Position numbers and translations under genes: made by a program. DNA of 64,000 nt, taken from PZPK01 sp965230795. Lineage in GTDB: Bacteria > Pseudomonadota > Gammaproteobacteria > Pseudomonadales > Oleiphilaceae. The notes beneath the pieces were generated by a model. That model was not told the DNA's origin. It searched no databases and saw only the letters and a list, made by a program, of their open reading frames with translations. Where the stretch lies: contig OZ246020.1 in the NCBI GenBank assembly GCA_965230795.1, positions 992,001-1,056,000 of the forward strand. Direction: 5' to 3'. Positions 7,910 to 17,662 of this stretch are shown one piece after another (the stretch's first letter is position 1; every line of letters starts with the position of its first letter).

Positions 7910-9196
7910 ATGTTAACTGATACCCTATTTTCTATCATAATTCTTTTGTTTGTGGTTTTTGGCCTAACTAGGCCTTATGTCGCTTTATCTGGTGTCGTCT
8001 GGGTTGATACTGTCACTCCTCAACTGTTGTCATACAGTTTCTTGGCAGGAAAACCTCTGTCTATGTTATTAACGCTGAGTTTTTTTTTATCCGTCGCCTT
8101 AAACTTTCAAGCAATTCGGTCTCCTAAATATAAGCTTCCAACGTTTTTTTTAGCTGTCTTTGCTCTTTGGATATACCTATCAACTACGATGGCTAATCAC
8201 CAGAGTTTGGCTTGGTTTAAGTTCGATATTGTTATAAAAATCATTCTTATCGCTGGCTTTATACCTTTTATCCTTGATTCGAAACGCAAAATTGAGTTTT
8301 TCATGTGGGTTTTTGTGTCCTCAGTGATTTTCTTCACTATGATCGGAGGTCTCAAAACCCTAGGGGGAGGGGGCGGTTACGCAGTATCGGTAATACAAAC
8401 CTCAACAAAAAACAGTGGTATTACCGAAACTAGTACTTTGTCGATAATGGCCATAGTTATGCTCCCATTGCTTTATTTTTTATGGCGACGTTCTGCAGTC
8501 ATGGCTCAAAAACGATATCTAAGATATTACATATATCTAGCGGCTTTCACTGCTGTGCTAGCGGCCATTGGGACTTATGCAAGGTCAGGGTTAGTGTGTT
8601 TTATGTTTCTTTGCTTTTGCCTGTTTTTGTTTTCGAAAAAGAAAGCTCTGGTAGCAAGTCTATGTATATTTCTAGTAATTGCCTCTTTTCCCTTTTTACC
8701 TAAGGATTGGGTTGAAAGAATGAGTACTCTTTCTGATCCGAATAAGGAAGAGTCAGCTCTCGGAAGGCTGGTCGTGTGGAGATGGACTATAGACTATGCA
8801 AGTGAAAATCCCTGGTTTGGGGGGGGGTTTTATTCATATTTGGATAACAAGGAGCAGTTACACTTGTACGCAGGAGATGACGAAGAGTTTGATCCAAATC
8901 CGAAGGGTAAGGCTTTTCATAGCATAATTTTTGAAGTGTTGGGCGAACTTGGATTTGCAGGGCTGTTTATTTACTTATGTTTTATTATTTCAGCTATAGT
9001 GCCGGTCTTTAAGACTTACTTTGGAAGAACTTACGAGGATTGGCACACAGACATTTCCATTGTCTTACTGATTTCTATCGCCACATTTGGTCTTGGAGGT
9101 CTGTTTGTTGGGATAGCCTATATGCCCTGGATTTTTTATTTATTATTTCTAAGCGTTAGCATTCGAAATGTACCTAGGGAAAAGGGTGAAGCCTGA
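7910..9196 (+). CDS. Putative exosortase A-associated O-glycosylation ligase / Wzy-like polymerase
   Basis: A 428-residue polytopic inner-membrane protein with about ten hydrophobic helices. The N-terminal pattern (FGLTRPYVALSGVVWVDTVTPQLLSY) resembles the TIGR03097 exosortase-A-associated ligase family. A large periplasmic loop holds GRLVVWRWTIDYASENPWFGGGF (about 285-305) and a later histidine (KAFHSIIFEVLGELG), the WaaL/Wzy_C signature. It should join undecaprenyl-linked glycan units or transfer them to an acceptor. Base composition is AT-richer than in most of the cluster. It is probably co-transcribed with the two acyltransferases that follow. Confidence 0.75.
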   Translation: MLTDTLFSIIILLFVVFGLTRPYVALSGVVWVDTVTPQLLSYSFLAGKPLSMLLTLSFFLSVALNFQAIRSPKYKLPTFFLAVFALWIYLSTTMANHQSLAWFKFDIVIKIILIAGFIPFILDSKRKIEFFMWVFVSSVIFFTMIGGLKTLGGGGGYAVSVIQTSTKNSGITETSTLSIMAIVMLPLLYFLWRRSAVMAQKRYLRYYIYLAAFTAVLAAIGTYARSGLVCFMFLCFCLFLFSKKKALVASLCIFLVIASFPFLPKDWVERMSTLSDPNKEESALGRLVVWRWTIDYASENPWFGGGFYSYLDNKEQLHLYAGDDEEFDPNPKGKAFHSIIFEVLGELGFAGLFIYLCFIISAIVPVFKTYFGRTYEDWHTDISIVLLISIATFGLGGLFVGIAYMPWIFYLLFLSVSIRNVPREKGEA

Positions 9197-9199
9197 CAT

Positions 9200-10246
9200 A
9201 TGAACTATCTAACTTCGCTGCGCGGACTTGCAGCAATCTTGGTTGTCTTGTTTCATGCAAAACCCCATTTTAGTCGCGATAATCTAGGGCTTGCTTATGA
9301 TGTGATTTATAATGGATTTTTGGCAGTAGATTTTTTTTTCGTATTGAGTGGTTTTATTCTTGGGTATACCTACTTATCCACATTTTCGGAAGTTACTCCG
9401 AGGCAATACAAAAAATTTATTTTGAAGCGTATAGCTAGAATTTACCCTCTTCACTTTTTTGTTCTACTACTATATGTTTCGATACCTCTTGCCTTAGTCG
9501 CGACAGGTCGATCAGTAGAGCCTGAACGCTATTCTCCAGAGGGCTTTCTAGCAAAATTATTGCTCGTAGATACATGGTGGACAGGATACCATTTCACTTG
9601 GAATATACCCTCTTGGTCAATAAGTATTGAGTTTTTCGCTTATCTTATCTTTCCCTTTCTCGCCTGGCTAATTTACCGATCAAGTTATTGGATGATATTA
9701 ATTTTGTACTTGGTTTCCATGACTTTGGTTTCTGTATCTTTCGGTGCGCTTGGTTTCTCTAGTATCGGGGAAGGTATTGGTTCCCTTGGTCTTCTTCGCG
9801 GTGTTTGTGAGTTTACAGCGGGTATATGTATATACATGCTGGTTTTCAGATTTAAGCTAGTTAACGCTGTGTTTGGAATGTGTTTGACATGGCTTTCAAT
9901 CCTTCTCTTTGTGTTCTTGCAGTCAATTGACATCGAAGATTATTTTTTTGTCCCTTTGTGTTTCTCTATGCTTTTATGTGGATTGGTCAGTTTCCAAGGA
10001 AGGATTCAAAAAGTGTTATCGAATGCTGTATTGGTTTATTTGGGTGAAATTTCCTATTCCTTATACCTGTCCCACTTTTTTGTTCTGGATTTTATGACCA
10101 AAGCTTTCTTGGAAAACGAAGAGGTGGCCAGTTCTTTTTGGTTATTAAGCTATGTATTTGCAACGATTTTGTTTTCTGTTGCGACTTATCATCTGATTGA
10201 AATGCCGGCTAGAAGGTGGTTAGTCCGAAGATGGGCCACAGCTTGA
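9200..10246 (+). CDS. Acyltransferase 3 family protein (first copy)
   Basis: A 348-residue membrane protein of the OafA/NodX type, expected to transfer an acyl group (often acetyl) across the inner membrane onto a sugar. The N-terminus has the family motif SLRGLAAILVVLFHA, with the conserved histidine at its end, then FLAVDFFFVLSGFIL and RIARIYPLHFF (about 75-85). About ten membrane helices continue to a final basic tail. It starts 3 bases after the ligase stop, so one transcript is likely. The sequence is AT-rich. The acceptor sugar is unknown. Confidence 0.85.
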   Translation: MNYLTSLRGLAAILVVLFHAKPHFSRDNLGLAYDVIYNGFLAVDFFFVLSGFILGYTYLSTFSEVTPRQYKKFILKRIARIYPLHFFVLLLYVSIPLALVATGRSVEPERYSPEGFLAKLLLVDTWWTGYHFTWNIPSWSISIEFFAYLIFPFLAWLIYRSSYWMILILYLVSMTLVSVSFGALGFSSIGEGIGSLGLLRGVCEFTAGICIYMLVFRFKLVNAVFGMCLTWLSILLFVFLQSIDIEDYFFVPLCFSMLLCGLVSFQGRIQKVLSNAVLVYLGEISYSLYLSHFFVLDFMTKAFLENEEVASSFWLLSYVFATILFSVATYHLIEMPARRWLVRRWATA

Positions 10247-10296
10247 TGATTGCAACTGGTTCGACTATTTCCAATAGCAAGGCGCAGGGTTAGAGA

Positions 10297-11325
10297 ATGA
10301 AAGTACGTTACAGATCAATGGATACGCTGCGCTCTGTGGCAATCTTAATCGTTGTTTTGGCTCACTCTGTCCTATCGTACGGCGCGCCGAGCTTTCTGGC
10401 ACCGCTCCAGCTTGGTGGTGTTGGTGTTGATCTATTTTTTGTTCTTTCCGGCTGGCTGCTGGGTTCGCAACTCTTTAAAGAAGCCCTCAATACCTCAACG
10501 ATCGACGTAAAGAAGTTTTGGGTGCGTCGATGGTTTCGAACATTACCTGCCTATTTTGCTGTTTTAAGCGCCTCTGTCATTCAGCGGTACTTAACAAAAG
10601 AAAATGTAGATTTTCCTTTGGAATACTTCTTTTTTATCCAGAACTATGATTTCCCTCTTGAATTTTTTTCGGTTAGCTGGTCTCTCTGTGTAGAGGAACA
10701 GTTTTATTTGGTAATTGCGCCACTACTCTTATTTCTGTCAAAGCTTTCGAGGTTTGTATCGTTAGCCGCGCTCTGTGTTATTTTGATTGTACCATCGGTA
10801 TTTCGTGTACTAGGTTGGTTTGAATACTCAGAGGAAACCCATGTCCGAATGGATGGTTGCATAGCTGGAGTGATAATTGCTCAAATCCGGTACTGCTTCC
10901 AGGGTGTTTGGGACCGGTTTGCGGTGATATCGCGAGCCTGCTTTTTACCCTCCTGTTGTTTGTTTGTTTGTTTTTTTATTGCCAGGTATCAAGGTTGGGA
11001 AGAATGGTTGCAGAATCCTAGTCCCTTAGTCTTAGCCGTGGTTTTTTCTATATGGGTAATCTTTGCTAACTCTAGCGCTCAAATTCTTAATCGATTTTAT
11101 TTTCCAGGCGCTCATTATATCGCAACCAGGTCCTATGCACTTTACTTGCTTCATCCCGAGTCTCTTGCGTTGATGGCTCGTTATTTCAAAGATACCCCCT
11201 TTATAATTTATTTTGTCCTAACAGTCCTTATAAGCTTGATTTTGTCAGAAGTCTTGTTTCGACTTGTTGAAAAGCCTTTTATGGATATGAGAGAGCGAAT
11301 TTCCATTGCGAAGGATTCTCGGTAA
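10297..11325 (+). CDS. Acyltransferase 3 family protein (second copy)
   Basis: A 342-residue paralogue of the preceding gene. It shows MDTLRSVAILIVVLAHS at the N-terminus, GVGVDLFFVLSGWLLG near 45, and WVRRWFRTLPAYF near 70. SVSWSLCVEEQFYL (about 125-140) is the region that carries the SxxxExxFY feature of the family. An AGGG motif precedes the ATG. Identity to the first copy appears low, so this looks like two enzymes for different positions or groups rather than a recent duplication. It is convergent with the flippase gene downstream, with no obvious terminator in the 34-base gap. Confidence 0.85.
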   Translation: MKVRYRSMDTLRSVAILIVVLAHSVLSYGAPSFLAPLQLGGVGVDLFFVLSGWLLGSQLFKEALNTSTIDVKKFWVRRWFRTLPAYFAVLSASVIQRYLTKENVDFPLEYFFFIQNYDFPLEFFSVSWSLCVEEQFYLVIAPLLLFLSKLSRFVSLAALCVILIVPSVFRVLGWFEYSEETHVRMDGCIAGVIIAQIRYCFQGVWDRFAVISRACFLPSCCLFVCFFIARYQGWEEWLQNPSPLVLAVVFSIWVIFANSSAQILNRFYFPGAHYIATRSYALYLLHPESLALMARYFKDTPFIIYFVLTVLISLILSEVLFRLVEKPFMDMRERISIAKDSR

Positions 11326-11359
11326 AGCGCAAGCGGTTAGTAGTTAAAGATGGGCTTCT

Positions 11360-12820
11360 TCATGGATCGGGTCTTTTAAGGAAGCTGGGTATATACGTCA
11401 AGATTATTGCCCACACCTCATGCCGGGTGACTCTGAGGCTAGCCAGCCAAACCAGAGGCATGACCAGCGCAGTGTACAGAAAGGATATCCAGGGTTCTTC
11501 AGTATTGTATCCTACAAAGTAATCGATACATTCTGCAGCAAGCCAGCACAATAATGTCGTCAACAAGGATGGGATGAGTCGTCTGTACATTCCGAAAACT
11601 CCCGCGCCGACCCCCAATTTAATGGCCAGGGTTTTCAGCACAATTTCGATAACGCCAGACAATACAAGTGCCCAGGCGACATTGATCAGTCGGAACTCCC
11701 CAAAGTAAAAAGACGCGAAGATGACCAGGGCAATCCGAACCGCAAAAATCACCAGTGAAGTAACAAACATCAATTTTTCTGCGCCAAGCGCGACCAAGGC
11801 AGTATCCGAGAAGCTGTGAACGGCCTGAAGCATTGCCCAAATGGCCAATGCTGACGCGATAGGTATGGCCGCGTCCCATTGATCACCAAACATCAGTCTG
11901 ATGATCGGAAAAGCGGCTACATGGACGACGATAAGAACAGGCAGACTAAATGCACTTTGTAGAGAGATGACTTTTAGATAGGCTTCACTTACAGACTGCC
12001 CGGCGCGATTGATCGATGAAAGATAGGGTAGCACTACTGGGCCGGCAGCCTGGACGATGATCTTATTGATGAAGAGAATCAGTCCTAAACCACGGGAGAA
12101 AAGGCCGACATCTGTCATGGTTCCAGCCCGGCCAATGACTAAATCTGATATCGACTCGGAAAACCTCGTGAACAGTTGCGCCACACTGACAAGCATACCA
12201 AATTGAATTAGTTGGCCCATGTTTTTAAAACTTGGCTTCCACGGGGTTCCTTTTGGCGTGAAATACTGGATGATCAAAAACTCTGAAACCGATCCTGCCA
12301 AGAGTCCAATGGCAAGTCCGTAGTAACTGAAGTCCAGCACGACGAGCACGATACTGGTCGCTGTGAGAATGAAGTTACTGCCAAACTTTACGAAAAATAT
12401 TTGCTTGAACTTCATTTCCCTTGAAAGGAGGGCATAAGGAACGCTTGCAAAAGGCGAAAGCAGAAAACTGATGGCGATGATCCACAATAGAGTGGACAGA
12501 GCGGGCTCGTTGTAAAAATCATCTACGAATGGCGCTGAGATTGCGATAATGGCGCCAAGCCCCCAGGAGATGAGCACCATGACGCCGATCGAACGACGTA
12601 TCTTGTCTTCATTGATTTCAACTTCCCGAACCAGAAATTGACCAACGCCGAGAGAGCGCAATTCGATGGCTAAAAGAGCAATTGAGCTGGCGATGGCGTA
12701 AACACCGACTTCGGCCGGGGTAAGCAATCGGGCCAGCACAACGACAGAGACCAAACTAATCACCTGGACAGATTGCTGCGCAAATACGGTAAAAAACAAC
12801 GCGCTTTTCATTCCTGTCAT
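11360..12820 (-). CDS. Oligosaccharide flippase (Wzx-like, MOP superfamily)
   Basis: A 486-residue protein with 12-14 hydrophobic helices. The N-terminus (ALFFTVFAQQSVQVISLVSVVVLARLLTPAEVGVYA) is the classic polysaccharide-synthase/Wzx start. It should flip undecaprenyl-pyrophosphate-linked repeat units to the periplasm, upstream of polymerisation and export. It is the most distal gene of the minus-strand run coming from 23.1 kb, and its start lies 55 bases from the stop of the next gene. MOP flippases are hard to tell apart by substrate from sequence alone. Confidence 0.85.
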   Translation of the reverse strand: MTGMKSALFFTVFAQQSVQVISLVSVVVLARLLTPAEVGVYAIASSIALLAIELRSLGVGQFLVREVEINEDKIRRSIGVMVLISWGLGAIIAISAPFVDDFYNEPALSTLLWIIAISFLLSPFASVPYALLSREMKFKQIFFVKFGSNFILTATSIVLVVLDFSYYGLAIGLLAGSVSEFLIIQYFTPKGTPWKPSFKNMGQLIQFGMLVSVAQLFTRFSESISDLVIGRAGTMTDVGLFSRGLGLILFINKIIVQAAGPVVLPYLSSINRAGQSVSEAYLKVISLQSAFSLPVLIVVHVAAFPIIRLMFGDQWDAAIPIASALAIWAMLQAVHSFSDTALVALGAEKLMFVTSLVIFAVRIALVIFASFYFGEFRLINVAWALVLSGVIEIVLKTLAIKLGVGAGVFGMYRRLIPSLLTTLLCWLAAECIDYFVGYNTEEPWISFLYTALVMPLVWLASLRVTRHEVWAIILTYIPSFLKRPDP

Positions 12821-12875
12821 TAAACTGATCTCAAAATTGGGTTGGACGGTTATTTGCTAAAAGGATTGGCTTACA

Positions 12876-14015
12876 TCAGGCCAGAATCTGTTTATACAAG
12901 TCATAGTAACGGCGCCGCATGATATGTTCTGTGAACATGTTTTCGTAGCGAAGCCGTGAAGCTCGAGTCAGATCCTCGCGGGCAGAATCATCACTGTCGG
13001 CAATGTTCTCCATGGCTTCCGCGAAGCTTTGAGTATCATTATTGGGTGTGACAAAGCCGGTTATTCCGTTTTCCACGATCTCAGGATTGCCGCCTGCATC
13101 AGTCACTACGCAGGGTTTTCCCAAGCACATCGCTTCAAGTAATGTCATGGATGTTCCTTCACTCAGGGAAGATAATAAGAACACGTCGATAGCGTGTAAC
13201 GCCGCGATAGGATTCGGCATGTAGCCAGTAAATGTCACTTTGTTGGCAATACCGAGTTTGTGAGCCTGCTGTTCGAGTTCGTCTCTCAGTTCTCCATCGC
13301 CAATGATCACCAGGCTCTGGTCAGGTTTTTTTGCCTGAGACAGCGCAAAGGCATCGATCATCATTTTCTGGTTTTTAATCGGATCAAGCCTGGCAACGGT
13401 ACCAAAAACAAGGTCATTGAGGGGGATGTTCCATTTGCTTTTAAAGGCATCAGCGTTTTCGACAGCCTTCTCTTGGGCGATGTCGCGAATGCCGTTATAG
13501 ATTACATCAATCCTGGAAGAGGAAAAGTTCTCATATTCAACAAGGGCTTGTTTTGTTGCTTCCGATATTGCTGTGATGCTGGCCGTGAAACGCGAAAATA
13601 CCGGATTCAACAGCATGCGCTTCCAGCTCGATGTATCAGGATAGAAGCGTCCGTGCTCGGTAAAAATCACTTTAGCTCCGGTCCCCACAGCGGCCAGTAA
13701 CCCATAAATATAAGGCGTATACTGATGACAGTGTACGATTTGAATGGTGTTTTGTTTGATGGTTTTACGTAGCTTCCTTACCAGAGACCGGTCAAACCCG
13801 GGACTGCGATTACCGCCACTCACTTCAATGCCAAGTGAAATCAGTTCCTCCCCCCAAGGCCCGATGGGTGACTCGAGGCAAAAAATACTCTGACGGTAAG
13901 TATCGAGGTCAGCTCCCTGGATCAGATTTTTGATCACTTGTTCTGTGCCGCCAATTCTCATGTCGTAGGTCACATGAAGAATTTTGATCTTTGGACTCGC
14001 TTTTATTTGCGACAT
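12876..14015 (-). CDS. Glycosyltransferase family 4
   Basis: A 379-residue GT-B glycosyltransferase. The N-terminal domain begins KIKILHVTYDMRIGGTEQV, the donor-domain glycine motif; HCHQYTPYIYG and FTEHGRFYPD follow. The C-terminal domain has GTVARLDPIKNQ (about 215), GDGELRDELE and SLSEGTSMTLLEAMCLGKPCVVTDAGG, the GT4 E-x7-E signature. I chose the ATG at 14015 because the longer frame starts with TTG at 14060 inside the asparagine synthase gene. The asparagine synthase stop is 8 bases before this ATG, so the two are likely coupled. The family resembles the XrtA stp2 group, but I did not confirm that. Confidence 0.85.
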   Translation of the reverse strand: MSQIKASPKIKILHVTYDMRIGGTEQVIKNLIQGADLDTYRQSIFCLESPIGPWGEELISLGIEVSGGNRSPGFDRSLVRKLRKTIKQNTIQIVHCHQYTPYIYGLLAAVGTGAKVIFTEHGRFYPDTSSWKRMLLNPVFSRFTASITAISEATKQALVEYENFSSSRIDVIYNGIRDIAQEKAVENADAFKSKWNIPLNDLVFGTVARLDPIKNQKMMIDAFALSQAKKPDQSLVIIGDGELRDELEQQAHKLGIANKVTFTGYMPNPIAALHAIDVFLLSSLSEGTSMTLLEAMCLGKPCVVTDAGGNPEIVENGITGFVTPNNDTQSFAEAMENIADSDDSAREDLTRASRLRYENMFTEHIMRRRYYDLYKQILA

Positions 14016-14023
14016 AAGAAGGG

Positions 14024-15907
14024 CTAAGCCTCGGCCTGGTAGACTTTGAACCAGAGGCAAAACATCAGCATGCTCCAGAGCAGAGCGCTGTGGTCAAATT
14101 TTCCGGATTGGTGTTGATCCCAGTAATTGCGGATTTTTGCGGGATCAAAATAGCTCAACAGACAGCTGTTCTCAGCAAACAATTCGCGCTCGCAAATCGG
14201 TTTTAGTTCATGTCGCAGCCAGGACGCCAAGGGCACGGAGAATCCCATTTTTTTCCGATACAGGATTTCGTCAGGAAGCAGGCTTTTAAAGCATTCTTTA
14301 AGGATGTATTTCTTTTCCTGCTTTTTTAACTTGAGCTGAGAGGGAATGCGAGCCGCATATTCGATGACGCGATGATCCAGCAGTGGCGCACGAACCTCGA
14401 GTGAGTGGGCCATACTCATACGATCTACTTTGACCAGGATGTCTCCCGGTAAAAAGGTTTTCATGTCCGTGTAGAGGATTCTGGAGACATGATCCGGGCC
14501 ATTGTTGTCGTTGTATGCTTTGATGCTGATTTCACTGGGATGGTAGTCTCCAAGCGTTTTTTGAAAGGCATCAGTAACAAGATCTTGCCATGTCATGTCG
14601 TCGATTTGTGCGTTTGATACATAAAAGGCAGCGGCAGGATCAAGGCTTAAGCTATGTAGTAGCGAGCCAGCCCGCCTTGCAAAGGCAAATGGTAGTTGTT
14701 TGAGCGTACCGGATATTCGATTGAAAATTTGTTTGCGCAAAAACAGGGGTATCTTGTCGCGCAGCATGTTCTCTGTCTGGTCTACCAGGTACTTCTCATA
14801 CCCGGCAAATATCTCATCGCCGCCATCTCCCGCCAATGCTACCGTGACCGCTTGCCGAGCCAGTTTGGAAACATAAAAGGTGGGCACCAGTGATTGATCT
14901 GCGAACGGCTCGTCAAAAAATTTCGCGATCTCCTCCAGATTTTTTTCAAAGCCACTTTCTACAACATATTCATGGTGGTCAGTCTGGTATTGTTTGGCGA
15001 CGATTTGGGCAAACTCGGTTTCGTTGTATCTTTTTTCGTCAAAACCGATAGAGCAGGTGGTAACTTGATCACTTTGTTGCGCCATGAGCGCAACAATTCC
15101 GCTTGAATCCACACCACCACTAAGAAATGCTCCGAGGGGGACGTCACTGATCATTCTTTGTTTGGTGCAGTGTCGAATAAGGTCGAGTAACTCTTCTTTA
15201 ATCTCGGATTCCGAGAGCTTTGCATTATTGTCAAAAGTAATATCCCAATACCGCTTTTCTGAAAATCCATCTTTGTTAATGGTCAGAAAATGACCAGGTT
15301 TTATCTTATGGATATGCTGATAGATGCTTTTGGGGTCGGGTATATACTGATAAGCGAAAAAGTCATAGATTGCATCGGGTCTCAGAGTTTTATCTATGGA
15401 AGGCGCTTGTAATATGGCTTTAATTTCGGAGCCGAATACAAAAGTATCGTCATTGTGATAGTAGTAGAGCGGTTTTTTTCCAATCCGGTCGCGGATCAGG
15501 TGCAGATTGTCTTTTCTCGTGTCCCAAATAGCGATAGCAAACATACCTGCCAGTTTCTCGACGAAGGAGATGCCCTCTTTTTCATACAAGGCAAGAATCA
15601 CTTCAGTATCGGTTTGGGTCGAAAACTGGTGCCCGGCTTTTTCGAGAGGTGCTTTGAGTTCCTGAAAGTTATAGATCTCACCATTGAATACCACAACAAT
15701 GCTACTGTCAGCATTGTGCATGGGCTGGGTTCCTGCTTCGCTCAGATCGAGAATGCTGAGTCGCTGATGGCAGAGTCCCACTTGATCATCCAGGTAGGTG
15801 CCGTTTGCATCAGGCCCCCGATGATGAATGGCCGCTCCCATTTGCAGCAAAGTATCGTTGTCGCCATAGTCGGAAGTGAAGCGAGTAAAACCTGCCAAAC
15901 CGCACAT
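14024..15907 (-). CDS. asnB: Asparagine synthase (glutamine-hydrolysing)-like amidotransferase
   Basis: A 627-residue two-domain enzyme. Cys2 in MCGLAGF is the N-terminal glutaminase nucleophile, with RLSILDLS and VFNGEIYN as glutamine-binding motifs. The C-terminal synthetase domain has the PP-loop LSGGVDSSGIVALMA (about 260) and ALAGDGGDEIFAGYEKY (about 350). XrtA loci usually carry such an amidotransferase, thought to amidate a sugar acid or amino-acid substituent rather than make asparagine; with UDP-glucose dehydrogenase in the locus, a uronic acid is a reasonable acceptor (inference). An AGGAAA motif precedes the ATG. Confidence 0.85.
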   Translation of the reverse strand: MCGLAGFTRFTSDYGDNDTLLQMGAAIHHRGPDANGTYLDDQVGLCHQRLSILDLSEAGTQPMHNADSSIVVVFNGEIYNFQELKAPLEKAGHQFSTQTDTEVILALYEKEGISFVEKLAGMFAIAIWDTRKDNLHLIRDRIGKKPLYYYHNDDTFVFGSEIKAILQAPSIDKTLRPDAIYDFFAYQYIPDPKSIYQHIHKIKPGHFLTINKDGFSEKRYWDITFDNNAKLSESEIKEELLDLIRHCTKQRMISDVPLGAFLSGGVDSSGIVALMAQQSDQVTTCSIGFDEKRYNETEFAQIVAKQYQTDHHEYVVESGFEKNLEEIAKFFDEPFADQSLVPTFYVSKLARQAVTVALAGDGGDEIFAGYEKYLVDQTENMLRDKIPLFLRKQIFNRISGTLKQLPFAFARRAGSLLHSLSLDPAAAFYVSNAQIDDMTWQDLVTDAFQKTLGDYHPSEISIKAYNDNNGPDHVSRILYTDMKTFLPGDILVKVDRMSMAHSLEVRAPLLDHRVIEYAARIPSQLKLKKQEKKYILKECFKSLLPDEILYRKKMGFSVPLASWLRHELKPICERELFAENSCLLSYFDPAKIRNYWDQHQSGKFDHSALLWSMLMFCLWFKVYQAEA

Positions 15908-16016
15908 TTATAATATTTTTCCTTTACAAATCAAATACGTTGCCATCGGATTAATCAACCGAAAGAATATCGGTCTATCCCGCCCAATGCCCAGGGGGCT
16001 CCCAGAATAAGTTGCA

Positions 16017-16928
16017 TCAGGCAGGCGCGGGGCGAAATTTTGATCGTAACCAGCCAAGTCCGATGCGAGCCAAGCTTTTCCATCGGTAAGCCTGCCATGG
16101 TTGATAGTAGGCTGATTTTAAACTGCATAGAAAGGCAAACGAAAAATCACCGGTATCTTCTGAAATGATCGCCAGAATTCCAAATGATTCCGCCAAGGCT
16201 TTTTTCCGCAAATTGACCAACTTTTCGCCGACACCGCCCTTAGAGAAGGTTCGACGAATCACTTCCATGTGGTACTGGTGCGTGTTTCGGGTTGAACGAG
16301 ACGTGGATTTTGCATGGACGCGATAGCGAACAGCAGCATCCGCTACATACCCCAAACTGTGTTTTGAGGCCACTTTTAGCCAAAGATCCCAGTCTTGCAG
16401 AGCTTTAAGGGATTGATCAAAACCGCCACATTCGAAAAAAACAGACTTCTTCATGAGCACGGTTGAGGTGCCGATAAAGTTGTTGACGACCAGTGTTGAT
16501 AGAACGTCATCCGATGTGTGTGGGCTCACATCACTGGAGCGAGTAGTGCCGTCGTGATTGTGACCAAAAAATACGGAATCTGTGCAAGACCAGTTATAGC
16601 GATCAGTCAGTTCCATCTGTTTTTCGAGTTTGTCAGGCATCCAGATATCGTCGGAATCCAAAAAGGCCAGCCAGGTGCCATGCGCTTCCTGGGCACCATA
16701 ATTTCTGGCGGCAGCGGCACCTTGATTCTTTTGACGTAAAAATCTGACTCTATCACCGTAACCGTTGACGATATCGACGGTGTTATCAGTTGAGCCGTCG
16801 TCGATAACAATGAGTTCCCAGTCATCGAAGGTCTGCTGAAAAACGCTGTCTATGGATTGAGCAATGTAGGGGGCTGAATTGTAAGCGGGCATTATGATGC
16901 TAGCGCTCACCTCCCTCGGTTTATTCAT
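16017..16928 (-). CDS. Glycosyltransferase family 2
   Basis: A 303-residue GT-A transferase. The N-terminus has SIIMPAYNSAPYIAQSIDSV, then ELIVIDDGSTDNT (about 38) and the metal-binding FLDSDDIW motif (about 93), with an ED-like acceptor region QDWDLWLK near 180. There are no membrane helices. It should add one residue to the lipid-linked unit in the cytoplasm. It starts 47 bases after the stop of the PIG-L gene and probably belongs to the same minus-strand transcript as the nucleotide-sugar genes upstream, so it may be the enzyme that uses their product. Confidence 0.9.
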   Translation of the reverse strand: MNKPREVSASIIMPAYNSAPYIAQSIDSVFQQTFDDWELIVIDDGSTDNTVDIVNGYGDRVRFLRQKNQGAAAARNYGAQEAHGTWLAFLDSDDIWMPDKLEKQMELTDRYNWSCTDSVFFGHNHDGTTRSSDVSPHTSDDVLSTLVVNNFIGTSTVLMKKSVFFECGGFDQSLKALQDWDLWLKVASKHSLGYVADAAVRYRVHAKSTSRSTRNTHQYHMEVIRRTFSKGGVGEKLVNLRKKALAESFGILAIISEDTGDFSFAFLCSLKSAYYQPWQAYRWKSLARIGLGWLRSKFRPAPA

Positions 16929-16975
16929 GACAAATTAATTCCAAACAGTTTTATCACTTCGTGTTGGCTTGAGAC

Positions 16976-17662
16976 TCAAAGCGCAGAGTCGCTGCTGCTT
17001 CTAGTAAATTCTGGATTAAGGAGCATTTTTCTTGAGTAAAAAGCTTCAGCAAGCCCTGATGGTGAGTTGCATTCCATACCGCGGATGCGCAGCAGAGACC
17101 AGAATAGATCATCGGTGAACCAGGCTTTGGTATTCTGGCTGTTGTACACGCGCTGAAGAATATCAATCTTTCGCTTTGCTTGATCTTCGCTTACCGGTAA
17201 AAATACATTGGGGGAGCCAAGGTCGCCATCCCACTTTGGAATTTCATACTCCAGAATCTGGTGATTCCTGAAAGTATTCCAGGTTAGCTCGGAGATCAAT
17301 CGATGATCTTGATGAAGATCATGCCTGAAGTGGGTGAAAACCAGATCTGGCTTGATTTTACTCTTGATGTCTTCAAACGCTTCTTTAACTGCAAGTCCGT
17401 GATAGGGCAGGAATCCATCCCTGAAATCATGAACGATAATATCAAGTTTGGCCGCTGAACCAGCGAAATGACTGGCTCCAGCCCTTGCTTCCTGTTCCCG
17501 CTTCTCGTTAGAGGTAAATACAATCCAGTGGATCGTGGCGTCCGGATTCGTTTTTATCACCGACTCAATGGCTGCACCGCAGCCAATTTCAATATCGTCA
17601 CAGTGTGCGCCCAGTGCCAAAATGCTCGGGGCGTGAGCTGCTTGCGGGGCTAGCTTAATCAT
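16976..17662 (-). CDS. PIG-L family N-deacetylase
   Basis: A 228-residue cytoplasmic protein. The zinc motif AHCDDIEIGCG (about 19) is the AHxDDxE signature of LmbE/PIG-L deacetylases, with a second metal/catalytic stretch THFRHDLHQDHR near 115. These enzymes remove N-acetyl groups from sugar derivatives. The ATG overlaps the last 8 bases of the cytidylyltransferase gene, which points to coupled translation. It is probably one step of the nucleotide-sugar route encoded at 17.0-22.1 kb, perhaps exposing an amine for another substituent. The substrate is not visible from sequence. Confidence 0.85.
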   Translation of the reverse strand: MIKLAPQAAHAPSILALGAHCDDIEIGCGAAIESVIKTNPDATIHWIVFTSNEKREQEARAGASHFAGSAAKLDIIVHDFRDGFLPYHGLAVKEAFEDIKSKIKPDLVFTHFRHDLHQDHRLISELTWNTFRNHQILEYEIPKWDGDLGSPNVFLPVSEDQAKRKIDILQRVYNSQNTKAWFTDDLFWSLLRIRGMECNSPSGLAEAFYSRKMLLNPEFTRSSSDSAL

